From CAMCTV01 sp964420985 (GTDB taxonomy: Bacteria; Bacteroidota; Bacteroidia; Flavobacteriales_D; Sanyastnellaceae), in NCBI GenBank assembly GCA_964420985.1, contig CAYQUT010000009.1, positions 25,407 through 89,406 of the forward strand: 64,000 nt of DNA, written 5' to 3'. The position numbers were made by a program, and so were the translations under genes. Below, piece by piece: positions 1-7,852 of the stretch. The notes below the pieces were generated by a model. The model saw nothing but the letters and a program-made list of their open reading frames with translations, had not been told where the DNA came from and did not search any database. The stretch's first letter is position 1. Each line of letters starts with the position of its first letter.

Positions 1-2
1 CA

Positions 3-1109
3 TTTGTTTTGATATGCTTTTTAATCATTGCGAAATGTTCATTTGCGCAATTGGACACATTGGGAAACAATCACCTTGTATTTTCCATTCTTGGAGGAAG
101 TATTGTGCCGCATCGACCAGAAATGACACCACTAATCAAAGGGTACTCAATGGGCGGATCCTTGCAATGGATGAAACGACCTATGATGCCCAAGTGGCGG
201 ATTTTTCAGCGGTATCCCATGACCGGATTTGATTTGTATTTCAGTACAACAGGAAATCCCAAGCAATTGGGAAATCAAATGGCACTGAGTTACATGATAT
301 ATCGACCATACGGAAAAAAAAGAAATTGGTGGTATGGAATGGGTTTAGGTGTTGGCTACAACTCCAAACAGTGGAATTTGGAAACCAACCATCAAGCAAT
401 AGTCATCTCAACAAAAATCAATTGTGCTCTGACTCTTCATTGGCAATACAAATTACTGACAACCCATCGACACCATCACCTGATTGGAATGCGCATGACA
501 CATTTAAGCAACGGCTCCTATCAATTGCCCAATTTGGGAACCAACCAATTTCAATTGAGTTACACCATTCAGCCCCGTATGGAATTGCAAAAGAGACCTT
601 TCGCAATTACAGATGAATTGCCTTACTATTTTTCTTCAAGAATCATCAGTATGCAAACAGGATTGGGTATTAAAGAGACTTATCAGCCTTTGGGAAAGAA
701 ATACCCTGTTTGGAATGCTCAACTCAATTATGCCAGAATGATCAATTATCAGCACCGTTGGAGTTTAGGAATAGATTATTTATTTCAACCAGCTTTGGGT
801 AAATTATTTGAAGAAAATTTGAATCAAAGTTCAACTTACAAGAATTGGCAGCAATGGGGAGCTACAATTGGTTTTCAGAGCATTTTTGGTTACACCACTT
901 TTTGTATTCAACAAGGTGTTTACATCAAAACAGATTGGAAAAACAATGGACCTCTCTACCAACGATTGTCCATTAGGAGAAATTGCATAAGATTGGCAAA
1001 GTTCAATCCTTATTTTAGTCGAGTATTTTTAACTGCTGCTCTGTTCACCCATTGGGCCAAGGCAGATCATTTTGAATTTGGATGTGGTTTAGATTTGTTC
1101 AGACGATAG
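3..1109 (+). CDS. PagL-like lipid A 3-O-deacylase family outer-membrane protein, 5' end truncated
   Basis: The reading frame is open to the window edge, so the real start probably lies upstream; the first visible start-like codon is TTG at 9. The N-terminus is a signal peptide ending near CSFAQ. Counted from that TTG, residues 165-179 carry H-L-S-N-G followed by P-N-x-G-x-N, the His-Ser active-site signature of PagL/acyloxyacyl hydrolases, and the rest alternates like a beta-barrel. Family knowledge: removes the 3-O acyl chain of lipid A in the outer membrane. At 366 residues it is much longer than classical PagL, which is usual for Bacteroidota homologues. Its stop overlaps the next gene by 28 bases. 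Substrate is inferred. Confidence 0.75.
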   Translation, partial: FVLICFLIIAKCSFAQLDTLGNNHLVFSILGGSIVPHRPEMTPLIKGYSMGGSLQWMKRPMMPKWRIFQRYPMTGFDLYFSTTGNPKQLGNQMALSYMIYRPYGKKRNWWYGMGLGVGYNSKQWNLETNHQAIVISTKINCALTLHWQYKLLTTHRHHHLIGMRMTHLSNGSYQLPNLGTNQFQLSYTIQPRMELQKRPFAITDELPYYFSSRIISMQTGLGIKETYQPLGKKYPVWNAQLNYARMINYQHRWSLGIDYLFQPALGKLFEENLNQSSTYKNWQQWGATIGFQSIFGYTTFCIQQGVYIKTDWKNNGPLYQRLSIRRNCIRLAKFNPYFSRVFLTAALFTHWAKADHFEFGCGLDLFRR

Positions 1110-1831
1110 TAACGGTTATTGTGGTTACTCTTGTTTTGGGATGTCGCAATCCTGAGGCTCCTGATTGTATTCAAAGGGCTGGACAAATTGCAGTCATTGA
1201 AAATGCGCTTCCTGATTTTACCTCATTGGAACTCCATGATATGATTCATTACCAATTGCACGTTTCGAATGAGTATAAAATAAAAATTACAGGACCTGAA
1301 AATTGGATCAATGAAATAGAGATTGATGTTCAAAATAGTCGATTAAAAATAAGCGACAACAACCATTGTAAACTCATTCGCAATAAGCACCATAAAATTA
1401 TTGTTGATCTCTATGCACCAGAGTTTATTGAGGTAATGAATGAATCATTTCTAAAAGTTGAAGTGATGGACACACTGCATCAGCATAAATTGAAGTGGAT
1501 CAATGAAAATGCTCCTTCCAATTGTAGTATTTTATTTCATGGAGACAGTTGTGTAATAGAAATGCCAAAAGGAACAGGAGACATTATTCTTAAAGGACAA
1601 TCTCATTTTACATCATTGTACAGCAATGCCATTGGAAAGTTAGATGCTAGTGAAATGAGAACCCAATATCTCAACTGTAATCACAATAGTTTGCAAGATA
1701 TCCATGCCCAAACGGACAAATATCTTTTCGTGTTATTTCAGAACAAGGGAAATTTGATTCTTCCCTTTCTGCCTTCTCAGGTGGATAAACAAAGGAACAG
1801 CACAGGAGATTTGATTATTTCGACTGAATAA
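1082..1831 (+). CDS. DUF2807 (GIN domain) lipoprotein
   Basis: The protein of 249 residues has a hydrophobic N-terminus ending in LVLGC, a lipobox with Cys21, so it is predicted to be a lipoprotein. The body resembles the GIN/DUF2807 domain: beta-strand repeats with patterns such as Y-x-I-K-I-x-G and L-K-I-S-D, probably a right-handed beta-helix. These proteins are common on Bacteroidota envelopes and have no settled function. It starts inside the end of the PagL-like gene (28-base overlap), suggesting translational coupling. Its 3' end overlaps the convergent thioesterase gene by 17 bases. Confidence 0.65.
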   Translation: MWFRFVQTIVTVIVVTLVLGCRNPEAPDCIQRAGQIAVIENALPDFTSLELHDMIHYQLHVSNEYKIKITGPENWINEIEIDVQNSRLKISDNNHCKLIRNKHHKIIVDLYAPEFIEVMNESFLKVEVMDTLHQHKLKWINENAPSNCSILFHGDSCVIEMPKGTGDIILKGQSHFTSLYSNAIGKLDASEMRTQYLNCNHNSLQDIHAQTDKYLFVLFQNKGNLILPFLPSQVDKQRNSTGDLIISTE

Positions 1832-2231
1832 TCCAATTTGATTTAATTTTTTCTAGCAGAGGTTCAGGACAGCGCTGTGGTTTTTTTGTTTCTGCATTGA
1901 CAAAAACAAGAGTGGTCTCTGCTCGATTGATACAGACATTATCCAGATAAGTTTCATACTTGAAAATCATTTTCGTAGTAGGAAGCTCATCCACGTTTAC
2001 TTTTATGACAACTTCATCATCATATTGAGCAGGTTTAAAATATTGAATATGGAAATCAATAACGGGCATCCATATTCCCATGTCTTCAATGGATCGATAA
2101 CTTAACCCGATATTGCGCATCAATTCAACTCGAGCTACTTCAAAGTAAGTGGCGTAGTTTCCATAATAAACAAAATTCATGGCGTCCGTTTCAGCGTAAC
2201 GAACCCGAATATTGATAGTGTGTTCAATCAT
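1815..2231 (-). CDS. YbgC-type acyl-CoA thioesterase (4HBT hotdog fold)
   Basis: This 138-residue hotdog protein begins with R-V-R-Y-A-E-T-D-A-M-N-F-V-Y-Y-G-N-Y, the 4-hydroxybenzoyl-CoA thioesterase signature, with the Asp at residue 16 as candidate catalytic residue. Length and motif match the YbgC/FadM group, which hydrolyses short- to medium-chain acyl-CoA thioesters in the cytoplasm. A perfect TAnnTTTG element lies 7 bases upstream of the ATG, so the mRNA may be nearly leaderless. It is divergent from dnaA and shares the 229-base intergenic region with it. Confidence 0.85.
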   Translation of the reverse strand: MIEHTINIRVRYAETDAMNFVYYGNYATYFEVARVELMRNIGLSYRSIEDMGIWMPVIDFHIQYFKPAQYDDEVVIKVNVDELPTTKMIFKYETYLDNVCINRAETTLVFVNAETKKPQRCPEPLLEKIKSNWIIQSK

Positions 2232-2238
2232 AAGGAGG

Positions 2239-2246
2239 CAAAATTA
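2239..2246 (-). promoter_or_regulatory. -7 promoter element of the YbgC gene
   Basis: On the minus strand this reads TAATTTTG, matching TAnnTTTG, with a TTG 17 bases upstream. Only 7 bases separate it from the start codon, so transcription should begin at or next to the ATG. Confidence 0.5.
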
Positions 2247-2405
2247 TAGGTTAAAAACGCAATCAATCCAAGCTTTTTTTTTGTTTATTTTTCCACCAAA
2301 AAAACTTCGGAAAGCCTTGATAAATCTACATAATCAAAAAAATCAACAAATCAAGAGTAAATATTTTTTTTTTTCACTTTTTTATTCCTTTTTTTGCCTA
2401 GTCAC

Positions 2406-2414
2406 TGTGAATAA
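2406..2414 (-). promoter_or_regulatory. DnaA box-like site upstream of dnaA
   Basis: The minus strand reads TTATTCACA, matching the relaxed DnaA box TTATNCACA. It lies 47 bases before the dnaA ATG and overlaps a near-consensus -7 element, TAACCTTG at 2412-2419. Autorepression of dnaA by DnaA is known in other bacteria; here it is inference. I see only one good box, so this is not evidence for an origin. Confidence 0.4.
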
Positions 2415-2460
2415 CCTTGACCACCTAAACAAACATTTACACTTATTACCTAAAGATACT

Positions 2461-3888
2461 ATGGCATCCAAAAAGGATCAATTTCAAGTTTGGAACAACT
2501 GTTTAGCAGTCATCAAAGACAATGTAAGTCCACAAGGATTTAAAACTTGGTTTGAACCCATTAAACCCGTTAAGTTAGAGAACAGCGTTTTGACCATTCA
2601 AGTTCCTTCTCAATTTTTTTATGAGTGGTTAGAAGAACATTATGTTACTTTATTAAAAAAGATCATCAAAAAGGAATTGGGAGCAGAAGGTAGATTGGAG
2701 TATTCCATCATCATGGACAACAACAATCATCCTTACACCATTAAGGTTCCTACAAGTGATCGCAAAGCGGTGAAAAACACTCCTGTCAGCATGCCTTTAG
2801 ACATGAGTGAGGCTCGCATTAAGAACCCTTTCATCATTCCTGGTCTACGTAAAATTCAAGTGGATTCTAATTTAAATCCGAATTATTCTTTTGAAAACTT
2901 TATTGAAGGCGATAGCAACCGCTTGGCAAGAAGCGCTGGTTTTGCCGTGGCCAACAAGCCAGGAGGAACAGCATTCAATCCATTGTTGATATACGGAGGA
3001 ACCGGTTTAGGCAAAACGCATTTGTCTCATGCCATAGGATTAGAAATCAAAGCCAAGTTCCCAGAAAAAACTGTTTTGTACGTAAGCTCAGATATTTTTA
3101 CCCACCAGTTTATTGAGGCGGTTAAAAATAATACCGTGAATGATTTCTCACACTTCTATCAGATGATGGATGTGTTGATCATTGATGATGTACAATTCTT
3201 CAGTGGTAAGGAAAAGACCCAAGACGTATTCTTTCACATCTTTAATCACTTACACCAAACAGGTAAGCAAATCATCTTAACCAGTGATAAACCTCCGGTT
3301 GAAATGCAGGGAATGGAACAACGTTTATTGTCTCGTTTCAAATGGGGTTTAAGTGCTGACTTGCAAGTTCCTTCATTGGAGACCCGTATCGAAATATTGA
3401 GAAAGAAGATGTACGCTGATGGTATTGAATTGCCAGAGGATGTTGTCGAATATTTGGGCTACTCTATTACATCCAATATACGTGAGTTAGAAGGTGCTTT
3501 GATATCATTGATTGCTCAATCGTCATTGAATAAGAAGAACATCAACTTGGAGTTGGCGCGTCAGATGATCGACAAGTTTGTGAAAAACACCGCTCGTGAG
3601 GTGAGCATTGATTACATCCAGAAAGTGGTTTGTGATTACTTCGACTTGCCCATTGAATTATTGAAGAGCAAGACCCGCAAACGCGAAATCGTTCAAGCCC
3701 GTCAAATCGCGATGTACTTTGCTAAGAAGATGACCAAATCATCATTGGCCAGCATTGGAGCACATTGCGGAGGAAAAGACCACGCAACGGTATTGCATGC
3801 TTGCCGCACGGTGAACAACTTACAAGAAACCGACAAACACTTCCGCAAGTATTTGGAAGATTTGGAGAAGAAGTTGAGCATCGCTTAA
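2461..3888 (+). CDS. dnaA: Chromosomal replication initiator protein DnaA
   Basis: DnaA is the AAA+ ATPase that melts the replication origin. The 475-residue protein has domain I at 1-80 (W-x-x-C-L-x-x-I-K), a Walker A GGTGLGKT at 179-186, a Walker B IIDDVQF around 240-246, and the domain IV helix-turn-helix signature GGKDHATVLHACR near 438-450. The frame is open further upstream to 2212, but that extension is low-complexity and unlike any DnaA; the ATG at 2461 gives the canonical N-terminus. A strong hairpin terminator follows. Upstream is an AT-rich region with one DnaA box-like site. Confidence 0.98.
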   Translation: MASKKDQFQVWNNCLAVIKDNVSPQGFKTWFEPIKPVKLENSVLTIQVPSQFFYEWLEEHYVTLLKKIIKKELGAEGRLEYSIIMDNNNHPYTIKVPTSDRKAVKNTPVSMPLDMSEARIKNPFIIPGLRKIQVDSNLNPNYSFENFIEGDSNRLARSAGFAVANKPGGTAFNPLLIYGGTGLGKTHLSHAIGLEIKAKFPEKTVLYVSSDIFTHQFIEAVKNNTVNDFSHFYQMMDVLIIDDVQFFSGKEKTQDVFFHIFNHLHQTGKQIILTSDKPPVEMQGMEQRLLSRFKWGLSADLQVPSLETRIEILRKKMYADGIELPEDVVEYLGYSITSNIRELEGALISLIAQSSLNKKNINLELARQMIDKFVKNTAREVSIDYIQKVVCDYFDLPIELLKSKTRKREIVQARQIAMYFAKKMTKSSLASIGAHCGGKDHATVLHACRTVNNLQETDKHFRKYLEDLEKKLSIA

Positions 3889-3917
3889 TTTCAGACTTCA
3901 TTACCTAAATAAAAGAG

Positions 3918-3943
3918 AACGCAATCATTGATTGCGTTTTTTT
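3918..3943 (+). terminator. Rho-independent terminator after dnaA
   Basis: A perfect 9-base-pair stem (AACGCAATC / GATTGCGTT) with a 3-base loop is followed by a run of seven T. It overlaps the last codon of the convergent CruF-like gene, and A-rich sequence lies on the other side, so it may serve both strands. Confidence 0.85.
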
Positions 3944-4547
3944 ATGCTGTAAAGGCCATTAATGCCACAAAAAAGAACCAATTCACTATGAAAACCCAGG
4001 CTCCAAGACTTGAATTTTTAATGGGTATATAGGACAACAACCATGAAAATAAGATTCCCAACCACAACCATGCTGCGTAATTGTTCCAAGGAACATGATT
4101 CATTTCAAACATCCAATACTCCAATTGCGGGGCAACTTGTTCAATCAATAAATCCGTTAAGGTCATCAGAACACCCCCACAGAATGACAAAACCCAACGG
4201 TTTTGAACGTTCCAAGTCCATTTCAACAATGAGATACTTCCCCAAACCATTATTACCCAATTCAACCCAATAACCAAAGGGATATCCTTCCATTTGATTC
4301 CCAATCCTTCTCCATATTGATAGAAACCAAAGGGGCTGCCGGTATGCACCCCATACCACTCTATTGCAAATCCCAAAACAGCAACAAGCAGGAACAATGT
4401 AATCTTTTTCCAACTGGGTTCATTCAAGCAGAGCAATGAAAAAGTGATCAATAAACTCAACGAACTGAGCGGAATGAATAACGAAGGAAAAAAAGTCAAT
4501 CCCCAAAATCCAACGAAGTACAATAACGCAATAATTATTTGAGGCAT
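3942..4547 (-). CDS. CruF-like carotenoid biosynthesis protein (DUF422 family)
   Basis: This 201-residue integral membrane protein has about six to seven hydrophobic segments. Family marks are H-T-G-x-x-F-G-x-Y-x-Y near 67-78, P-L-V-I-G-L-N-W-V and D-L-L-I-E-x-V-A-P. The family includes CruF, the carotene 1',2'-hydratase, and C50 bisanhydrobacterioruberin hydratase. A CrtD-like desaturase on the same strand about 600 bases upstream supports a role in 1'-hydroxylated monocyclic carotenoids such as those of the saproxanthin/myxol type (inference). It has its own TAnnTTTG element 4 bases before the ATG. Confidence 0.75.
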   Translation of the reverse strand: MPQIIIALLYFVGFWGLTFFPSLFIPLSSLSLLITFSLLCLNEPSWKKITLFLLVAVLGFAIEWYGVHTGSPFGFYQYGEGLGIKWKDIPLVIGLNWVIMVWGSISLLKWTWNVQNRWVLSFCGGVLMTLTDLLIEQVAPQLEYWMFEMNHVPWNNYAAWLWLGILFSWLLSYIPIKNSSLGAWVFIVNWFFFVALMAFTA

Positions 4548-4551
4548 GTTT

Positions 4552-4559
4552 CAAAGATA
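4552..4559 (-). promoter_or_regulatory. -7 promoter element of the CruF-like gene
   Basis: The minus strand reads TATCTTTG, 4 bases before the start codon, predicting a leaderless message. It faces away from the toxin-antitoxin promoter 35 bases further along, so the two promoters are divergent. Confidence 0.5.
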
Positions 4560-4590
4560 ATATTGTTTATTGATGAAGATAAAAAAAAGT

Positions 4591-4613
4591 AGTATATATT
4601 TGTGGTATATACT
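4591..4613. promoter_or_regulatory. Palindromic operator overlapping the toxin-antitoxin promoter
   Basis: AGTATATA, seven bases, TATATACT form a perfect 8-base inverted repeat. It covers the -7 element TATATTTG at 4595-4602 and lies 10 bases before the antitoxin ATG. RHH/MazE-type antitoxins commonly repress their own operon at such dyads, so this is the likely autoregulatory site. Confidence 0.6.
4595..4602 (+). promoter_or_regulatory. -7 promoter element of the toxin-antitoxin operon
   Basis: TATATTTG matches TAnnTTTG exactly, 21 bases before the antitoxin ATG at 4624. A second near match, TATACTTG, is at 4608-4615. Confidence 0.5.
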
Positions 4614-4623
4614 TGAAAAAAAA

Positions 4624-4857
4624 ATGAAGATGCTTTCATTAAAATTAGATGATGTTGTTTTTGATGAAACTGAAAAGGTCATCAAACAACTGGACATGCC
4701 ACGCAATCGTTACATCAATGAGGCATTGGCCATGTACAACCGTTATCACAAAAGAAAAAGATTGAAGGCTAAACTCTTTCAAGAGAGTCAAGCGGTGTAC
4801 GCCAATAGTTTAGACGTAGCGGAAGATTTTGAAAGCTTTCTTGATGAAAACCTTTGA
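4624..4857 (+). CDS. Antitoxin of a MazEF-like module (ribbon-helix-helix type)
   Basis: This is a 77-residue protein. L-S-L-K-L-D-D-x-V-F at the start and M-P-R-N-R-Y-I-N-E-A-L-A-M-Y follow the beta-strand/helix pattern of ribbon-helix-helix antitoxins; the C-terminus is acidic, as expected for the toxin-neutralising tail. I chose ATG 4624 because the frame upstream contains the promoter and operator. It overlaps the toxin gene by 14 bases. It is expected to bind and inhibit the toxin and to repress the operon. Confidence 0.75.
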   Translation: MKMLSLKLDDVVFDETEKVIKQLDMPRNRYINEALAMYNRYHKRKRLKAKLFQESQAVYANSLDVAEDFESFLDENL

Positions 4858-5176
4858 TATTTGGTTGGCCAATCTCAATCCCAACAAAGGCAAAGAACCG
4901 GGAAAAGTGAGACCTGTGATCATTGTTCAGTCACCTTTATTAAATGACTTTCATCCCACAGTTATCGTATGTCCACTAACTTCCCAATGCATTGAGAAAG
5001 TTGATGTTCTTAGGCATAATGTGAAAGAGAAATTCTTGTCCGTTCCTTCTCAGGTTTTGGTAGATCAAATCCGAGCCATTGATAAGAAAAGGCTCATTGA
5101 ATATTTGGGAACGATAAAAAAAGAGGAAGGAAAATTACTTCGTCAAAAAATCAAGATAGTTCTTGATCTTGAATGA
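4844..5176 (+). CDS. MazF/PemK-like endoribonuclease toxin
   Basis: The predicted protein is 110 residues. Its N-terminus has I-W-L-A-N-L-N-P-N-K-G-K-E-P-G-K-x-R-P-V-I-I-V-Q, the PemK/MazF signature with the conserved G-x-x-R-P-V-I-V, then V-x-V-C-P-L-T-S, then V-P-S-Q-V-L-V-D-Q-I-R-A-I-D. The family cleaves mRNA at short sequences. ATG 4844 is preferred over an upstream in-frame start because it gives the normal MazF beginning and overlaps the antitoxin stop. Its 3' end overlaps the convergent crtD-like gene by 26 bases. Confidence 0.85.
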   Translation: MKTFDIWLANLNPNKGKEPGKVRPVIIVQSPLLNDFHPTVIVCPLTSQCIEKVDVLRHNVKEKFLSVPSQVLVDQIRAIDKKRLIEYLGTIKKEEGKLLRQKIKIVLDLE

Positions 5177-6644
5177 TGCATTGAGTGGCAATTTTTGCAG
5201 ACTGCAAACAAAGCGGAATACCGCCTCCAGGATGCACACTTCCACCTACAAAATACAAGCCCTGCAATTCATCGATAAAATTAGCATGACGAAGAAATGC
5301 TGCAAATGTTGAATTGCTTGAAGTTCCGTACAAAGAGCCTGTATACGATGCCGTTCGTTCTTGGATCAATTTTGGAGTAAGAACATCCTCCACCTCTATC
5401 CATTGTGCGATATCTTCATGTAAGATACTTCCCAATTTATTTATGATGGACTTTCTTGCTTGAATGATTGCTTCGGTCTCATCTTCTCCTTCAAATCTGG
5501 GAGCATTGATCATGACAAACCAATTCTCACAACCTTCAGGTGCATCCCTTTGAACTATTTTGGATGTAATATTCACATAGACCGTGACATCCGCTGAAAT
5601 TTTCTTGGTATCAAAAATGCCCTTGAATTCCGCAGCATAATCATCCGCAAAAAACAAATTGTGTACATCCAATTGCGGGAATGATTTCTTCATCCCCCAA
5701 TAAAAAATAATGGCACTGGAAGATCGCTCTTGCTTAAGAATTTTCTCTGGTCGAGGAAAATCAGGCAATAAACGGTGATAAGTGAAATGGGCATCTACGT
5801 TGGAAACCACAACATCAGCAGGGATAAAATTATCTTTCACCCAAACTCCCGTTACCAACTGTTTATCAGTATTATTAATCGCCGAATATTCTATTCTTTC
5901 AACAAGGCAATTCAACTGAACATCTACCTTGCACAAATCCAGTAAATGAAGCAAGGCATCTGTAATTTGGTGCATTCCATTTTTGGGTAAGAAGGCACCT
6001 ATGCCATGTTCCAAGTGTGGAATCATGCTCATCATCGCCGGAGTTGAATACGGATTACTACCATTGTAAGTGGCAAAGCGATTCATCAATTGAACCGTCT
6101 TTGGATTTTTAAATTGGCGCTGGTTGAATGAATGAAGGCTCCCTATTACAGGCAGCACTGGAATCGACATCAATGCTCTCCAAAAAGACCATGTCTTCCA
6201 AGGCAACCGGCGAAGGCTTGATTCTAAAAAAACAGGCTTGGTTGTATGATAAACCCATGCTGCCTTTTTGAAATAGCGAAGTACAATTGATTTGGATTCT
6301 CCTAGTTTTTTAGATATCTCTTCACTCCATTCATCGAGATCAGCATGAGCATGGAGTTCTGTTCCATCAGACCAAAAGTAATGGGCAATGGGATCCAAAC
6401 GCTGAATGGGAAATTGAGTATCGAAATCTTCCCCACACAATAGATAAAGCTCTTTTATTAGTTCGGGCAAAGTAAACAAACTAGGACCCAAATCAAACCG
6501 ATAGTCACCAATTTTTTTTTGACTTAATTTACCACCAAGATGATTTGATGCCTCAAAAATTGAAACCTTATAACCTGACTTAGCAAGTCTAATGGCTGTA
6601 GCCATTCCCGCAACACCTGCGCCAATGACAACAGCTTTTTTCAT
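5151..6644 (-). CDS. crtD: CrtD-like carotenoid desaturase (FAD-dependent, phytoene desaturase family)
   Basis: A 497-residue CrtI-family oxidoreductase. The N-terminal FAD site is V-V-I-G-A-G-V-A-G-M-A-T, followed by E-A-S-x-x-L-G-G-K; the C-terminus has F-V-G-G-S-V-H-P-G-G-G-I-P-L, the family's flavin-contact motif. The segment R-F-A-T-Y-N-G-S-N-P-Y-S-T-P-A is typical of Bacteroidota 1-hydroxycarotenoid 3,4-desaturases rather than of CrtI itself; the CruF-like hydratase nearby supports that choice. The reductase gene ends 3 bases upstream, so the two are probably co-transcribed. Exact substrate is inferred. Confidence 0.8.
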   Translation of the reverse strand: MKKAVVIGAGVAGMATAIRLAKSGYKVSIFEASNHLGGKLSQKKIGDYRFDLGPSLFTLPELIKELYLLCGEDFDTQFPIQRLDPIAHYFWSDGTELHAHADLDEWSEEISKKLGESKSIVLRYFKKAAWVYHTTKPVFLESSLRRLPWKTWSFWRALMSIPVLPVIGSLHSFNQRQFKNPKTVQLMNRFATYNGSNPYSTPAMMSMIPHLEHGIGAFLPKNGMHQITDALLHLLDLCKVDVQLNCLVERIEYSAINNTDKQLVTGVWVKDNFIPADVVVSNVDAHFTYHRLLPDFPRPEKILKQERSSSAIIFYWGMKKSFPQLDVHNLFFADDYAAEFKGIFDTKKISADVTVYVNITSKIVQRDAPEGCENWFVMINAPRFEGEDETEAIIQARKSIINKLGSILHEDIAQWIEVEDVLTPKLIQERTASYTGSLYGTSSNSTFAAFLRHANFIDELQGLYFVGGSVHPGGGIPLCLQSAKIATQCIIQDQELS

Positions 6645-6647
6645 ACG

Positions 6648-7655
6648 TTAAAACCCTTGAACACCATTAACCGTGGTGTATTTTAATACAAGGTTCTTAT
6701 TGGGGTAAATTCGTTTAAAAGCACTTTGCACCATGATAGTGGCTTCATGGAATCCACACAAAATCAATTTCAATTTACCTGGGTAGGTATTGATATCACC
6801 AATGGCATAAAGTCCGGGAACATTTGTACTGTAATCCAAGGTATTGACTTCAATGGAATTTTTATCAATGTTCAGCCCCCACTCTGATAATGGTCCCAAC
6901 TTTGGGGACAGACCAAACAAGGGAAGCCAATGGTCGGTTGATACCGTTTCTGGCTCACGCCCGTCAATATTGACAACGATTGATTCCAATTTGTCTTCAC
7001 CATTCAATCCAACTACCTCAGCATTGGTGATGAGTCGCATCTTTCCACTCTCACTCATGTCCATAACCTTTTGAACGCTATCTAAGTGTCCTCTGAAGCT
7101 GGTAGAACGGTGAATCAATGTTACATGCTCAGCTACACCGTTGGCTAAGAAAATGGACCAATCCAAAGCGCTGTCACCACCGCCTGAAATAACCACTCTT
7201 TTACCCCGATAAAATTCCGGGTCTCGAACGATATACTCTATGCCCTTGTCTTCAAAATCGGTAATATTGACAATGGGTGGTTTTCTCGGTTCAAAACATC
7301 CCAAACCACCAGCAATAGCTACAATAGGAGCCTTGTGCTTTGTGCCGCGATTGGTGGTAACAATGAAATGATCATTTTCATCTTTTTCAAAAATTTCAGC
7401 TCTCTCCCCCAATGTAAAAGTGGGTTTGAAAGGCTCAGCCTGTTTCATCAGATTGTCAATGAGATCCCCTGCCAATACCTCAGGGAAACCGGGAATATCG
7501 TAAATGGGCTTCTTAGGATAAATTTCTGTCAACTGGCCACCTGGTTGAGGTAAGGCATCGATCAAATGACATTTTAATTTGAGCAATCCGGCTTCAAATA
7601 CAGTAAACAATCCGCAAGGTCCGGCACCGATGATGATGATGTCTGATTCTATCAT
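6648..7655 (-). CDS. Ferredoxin--NADP(+) reductase, thioredoxin reductase-like (YumC type)
   Basis: The product is a 335-residue flavoprotein. FAD motif I-I-I-G-A-G-P-C-G-L-F at 6-16, NADPH motif V-I-S-G-G-G-D-S-A-L-D-W, and the second FAD motif Y-A-I-G-D-I-N-T-Y. It looks like thioredoxin reductase but lacks the redox CxxC pair, which defines the YumC-type ferredoxin/flavodoxin-NADP reductases. It lies 3 bases upstream of crtD in the same orientation and has a TAnnTTTG element 19 bases before its start. It may feed electrons to carotenoid-modifying or other ferredoxin-dependent oxygenases (inference). Confidence 0.85.
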   Translation of the reverse strand: MIESDIIIIGAGPCGLFTVFEAGLLKLKCHLIDALPQPGGQLTEIYPKKPIYDIPGFPEVLAGDLIDNLMKQAEPFKPTFTLGERAEIFEKDENDHFIVTTNRGTKHKAPIVAIAGGLGCFEPRKPPIVNITDFEDKGIEYIVRDPEFYRGKRVVISGGGDSALDWSIFLANGVAEHVTLIHRSTSFRGHLDSVQKVMDMSESGKMRLITNAEVVGLNGEDKLESIVVNIDGREPETVSTDHWLPLFGLSPKLGPLSEWGLNIDKNSIEVNTLDYSTNVPGLYAIGDINTYPGKLKLILCGFHEATIMVQSAFKRIYPNKNLVLKYTTVNGVQGF

Positions 7656-7674
7656 AATGAAAAAATATGGTCTT

Positions 7675-7682
7675 CAAAATTA
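7675..7682 (-). promoter_or_regulatory. -7 promoter element of the reductase-crtD operon
   Basis: The minus strand reads TAATTTTG, 19 bases before the reductase ATG. A TTTG on the same strand at 7707-7710 is 24 bases upstream, slightly long for a -33 element. Confidence 0.45.
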
Positions 7683-7852
7683 GAAATGGAGCTCTAAGTG
7701 AAAACACAAACCATTAACATTTATCACACAATAATGTTCATAAGGAATACAATAAATGCTATCAACACATCAGGGCTGATAATCTTTCTATTGAGCGTAA
7801 ATAGAAGCCTAAAAATCATAGCTATTATTGCTTGTACTAATCTTTTGAAGCA

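Noticed and set aside
2212..2460. In-frame extension upstream of dnaA
   Set aside because: It is low-complexity, has no DnaA similarity and covers the promoter and DnaA box. ATG 2461 gives the usual start.
2232..2460. Replication origin next to dnaA
   Set aside because: Only one DnaA box-like site and no AT-rich repeat cluster, which is too little evidence.
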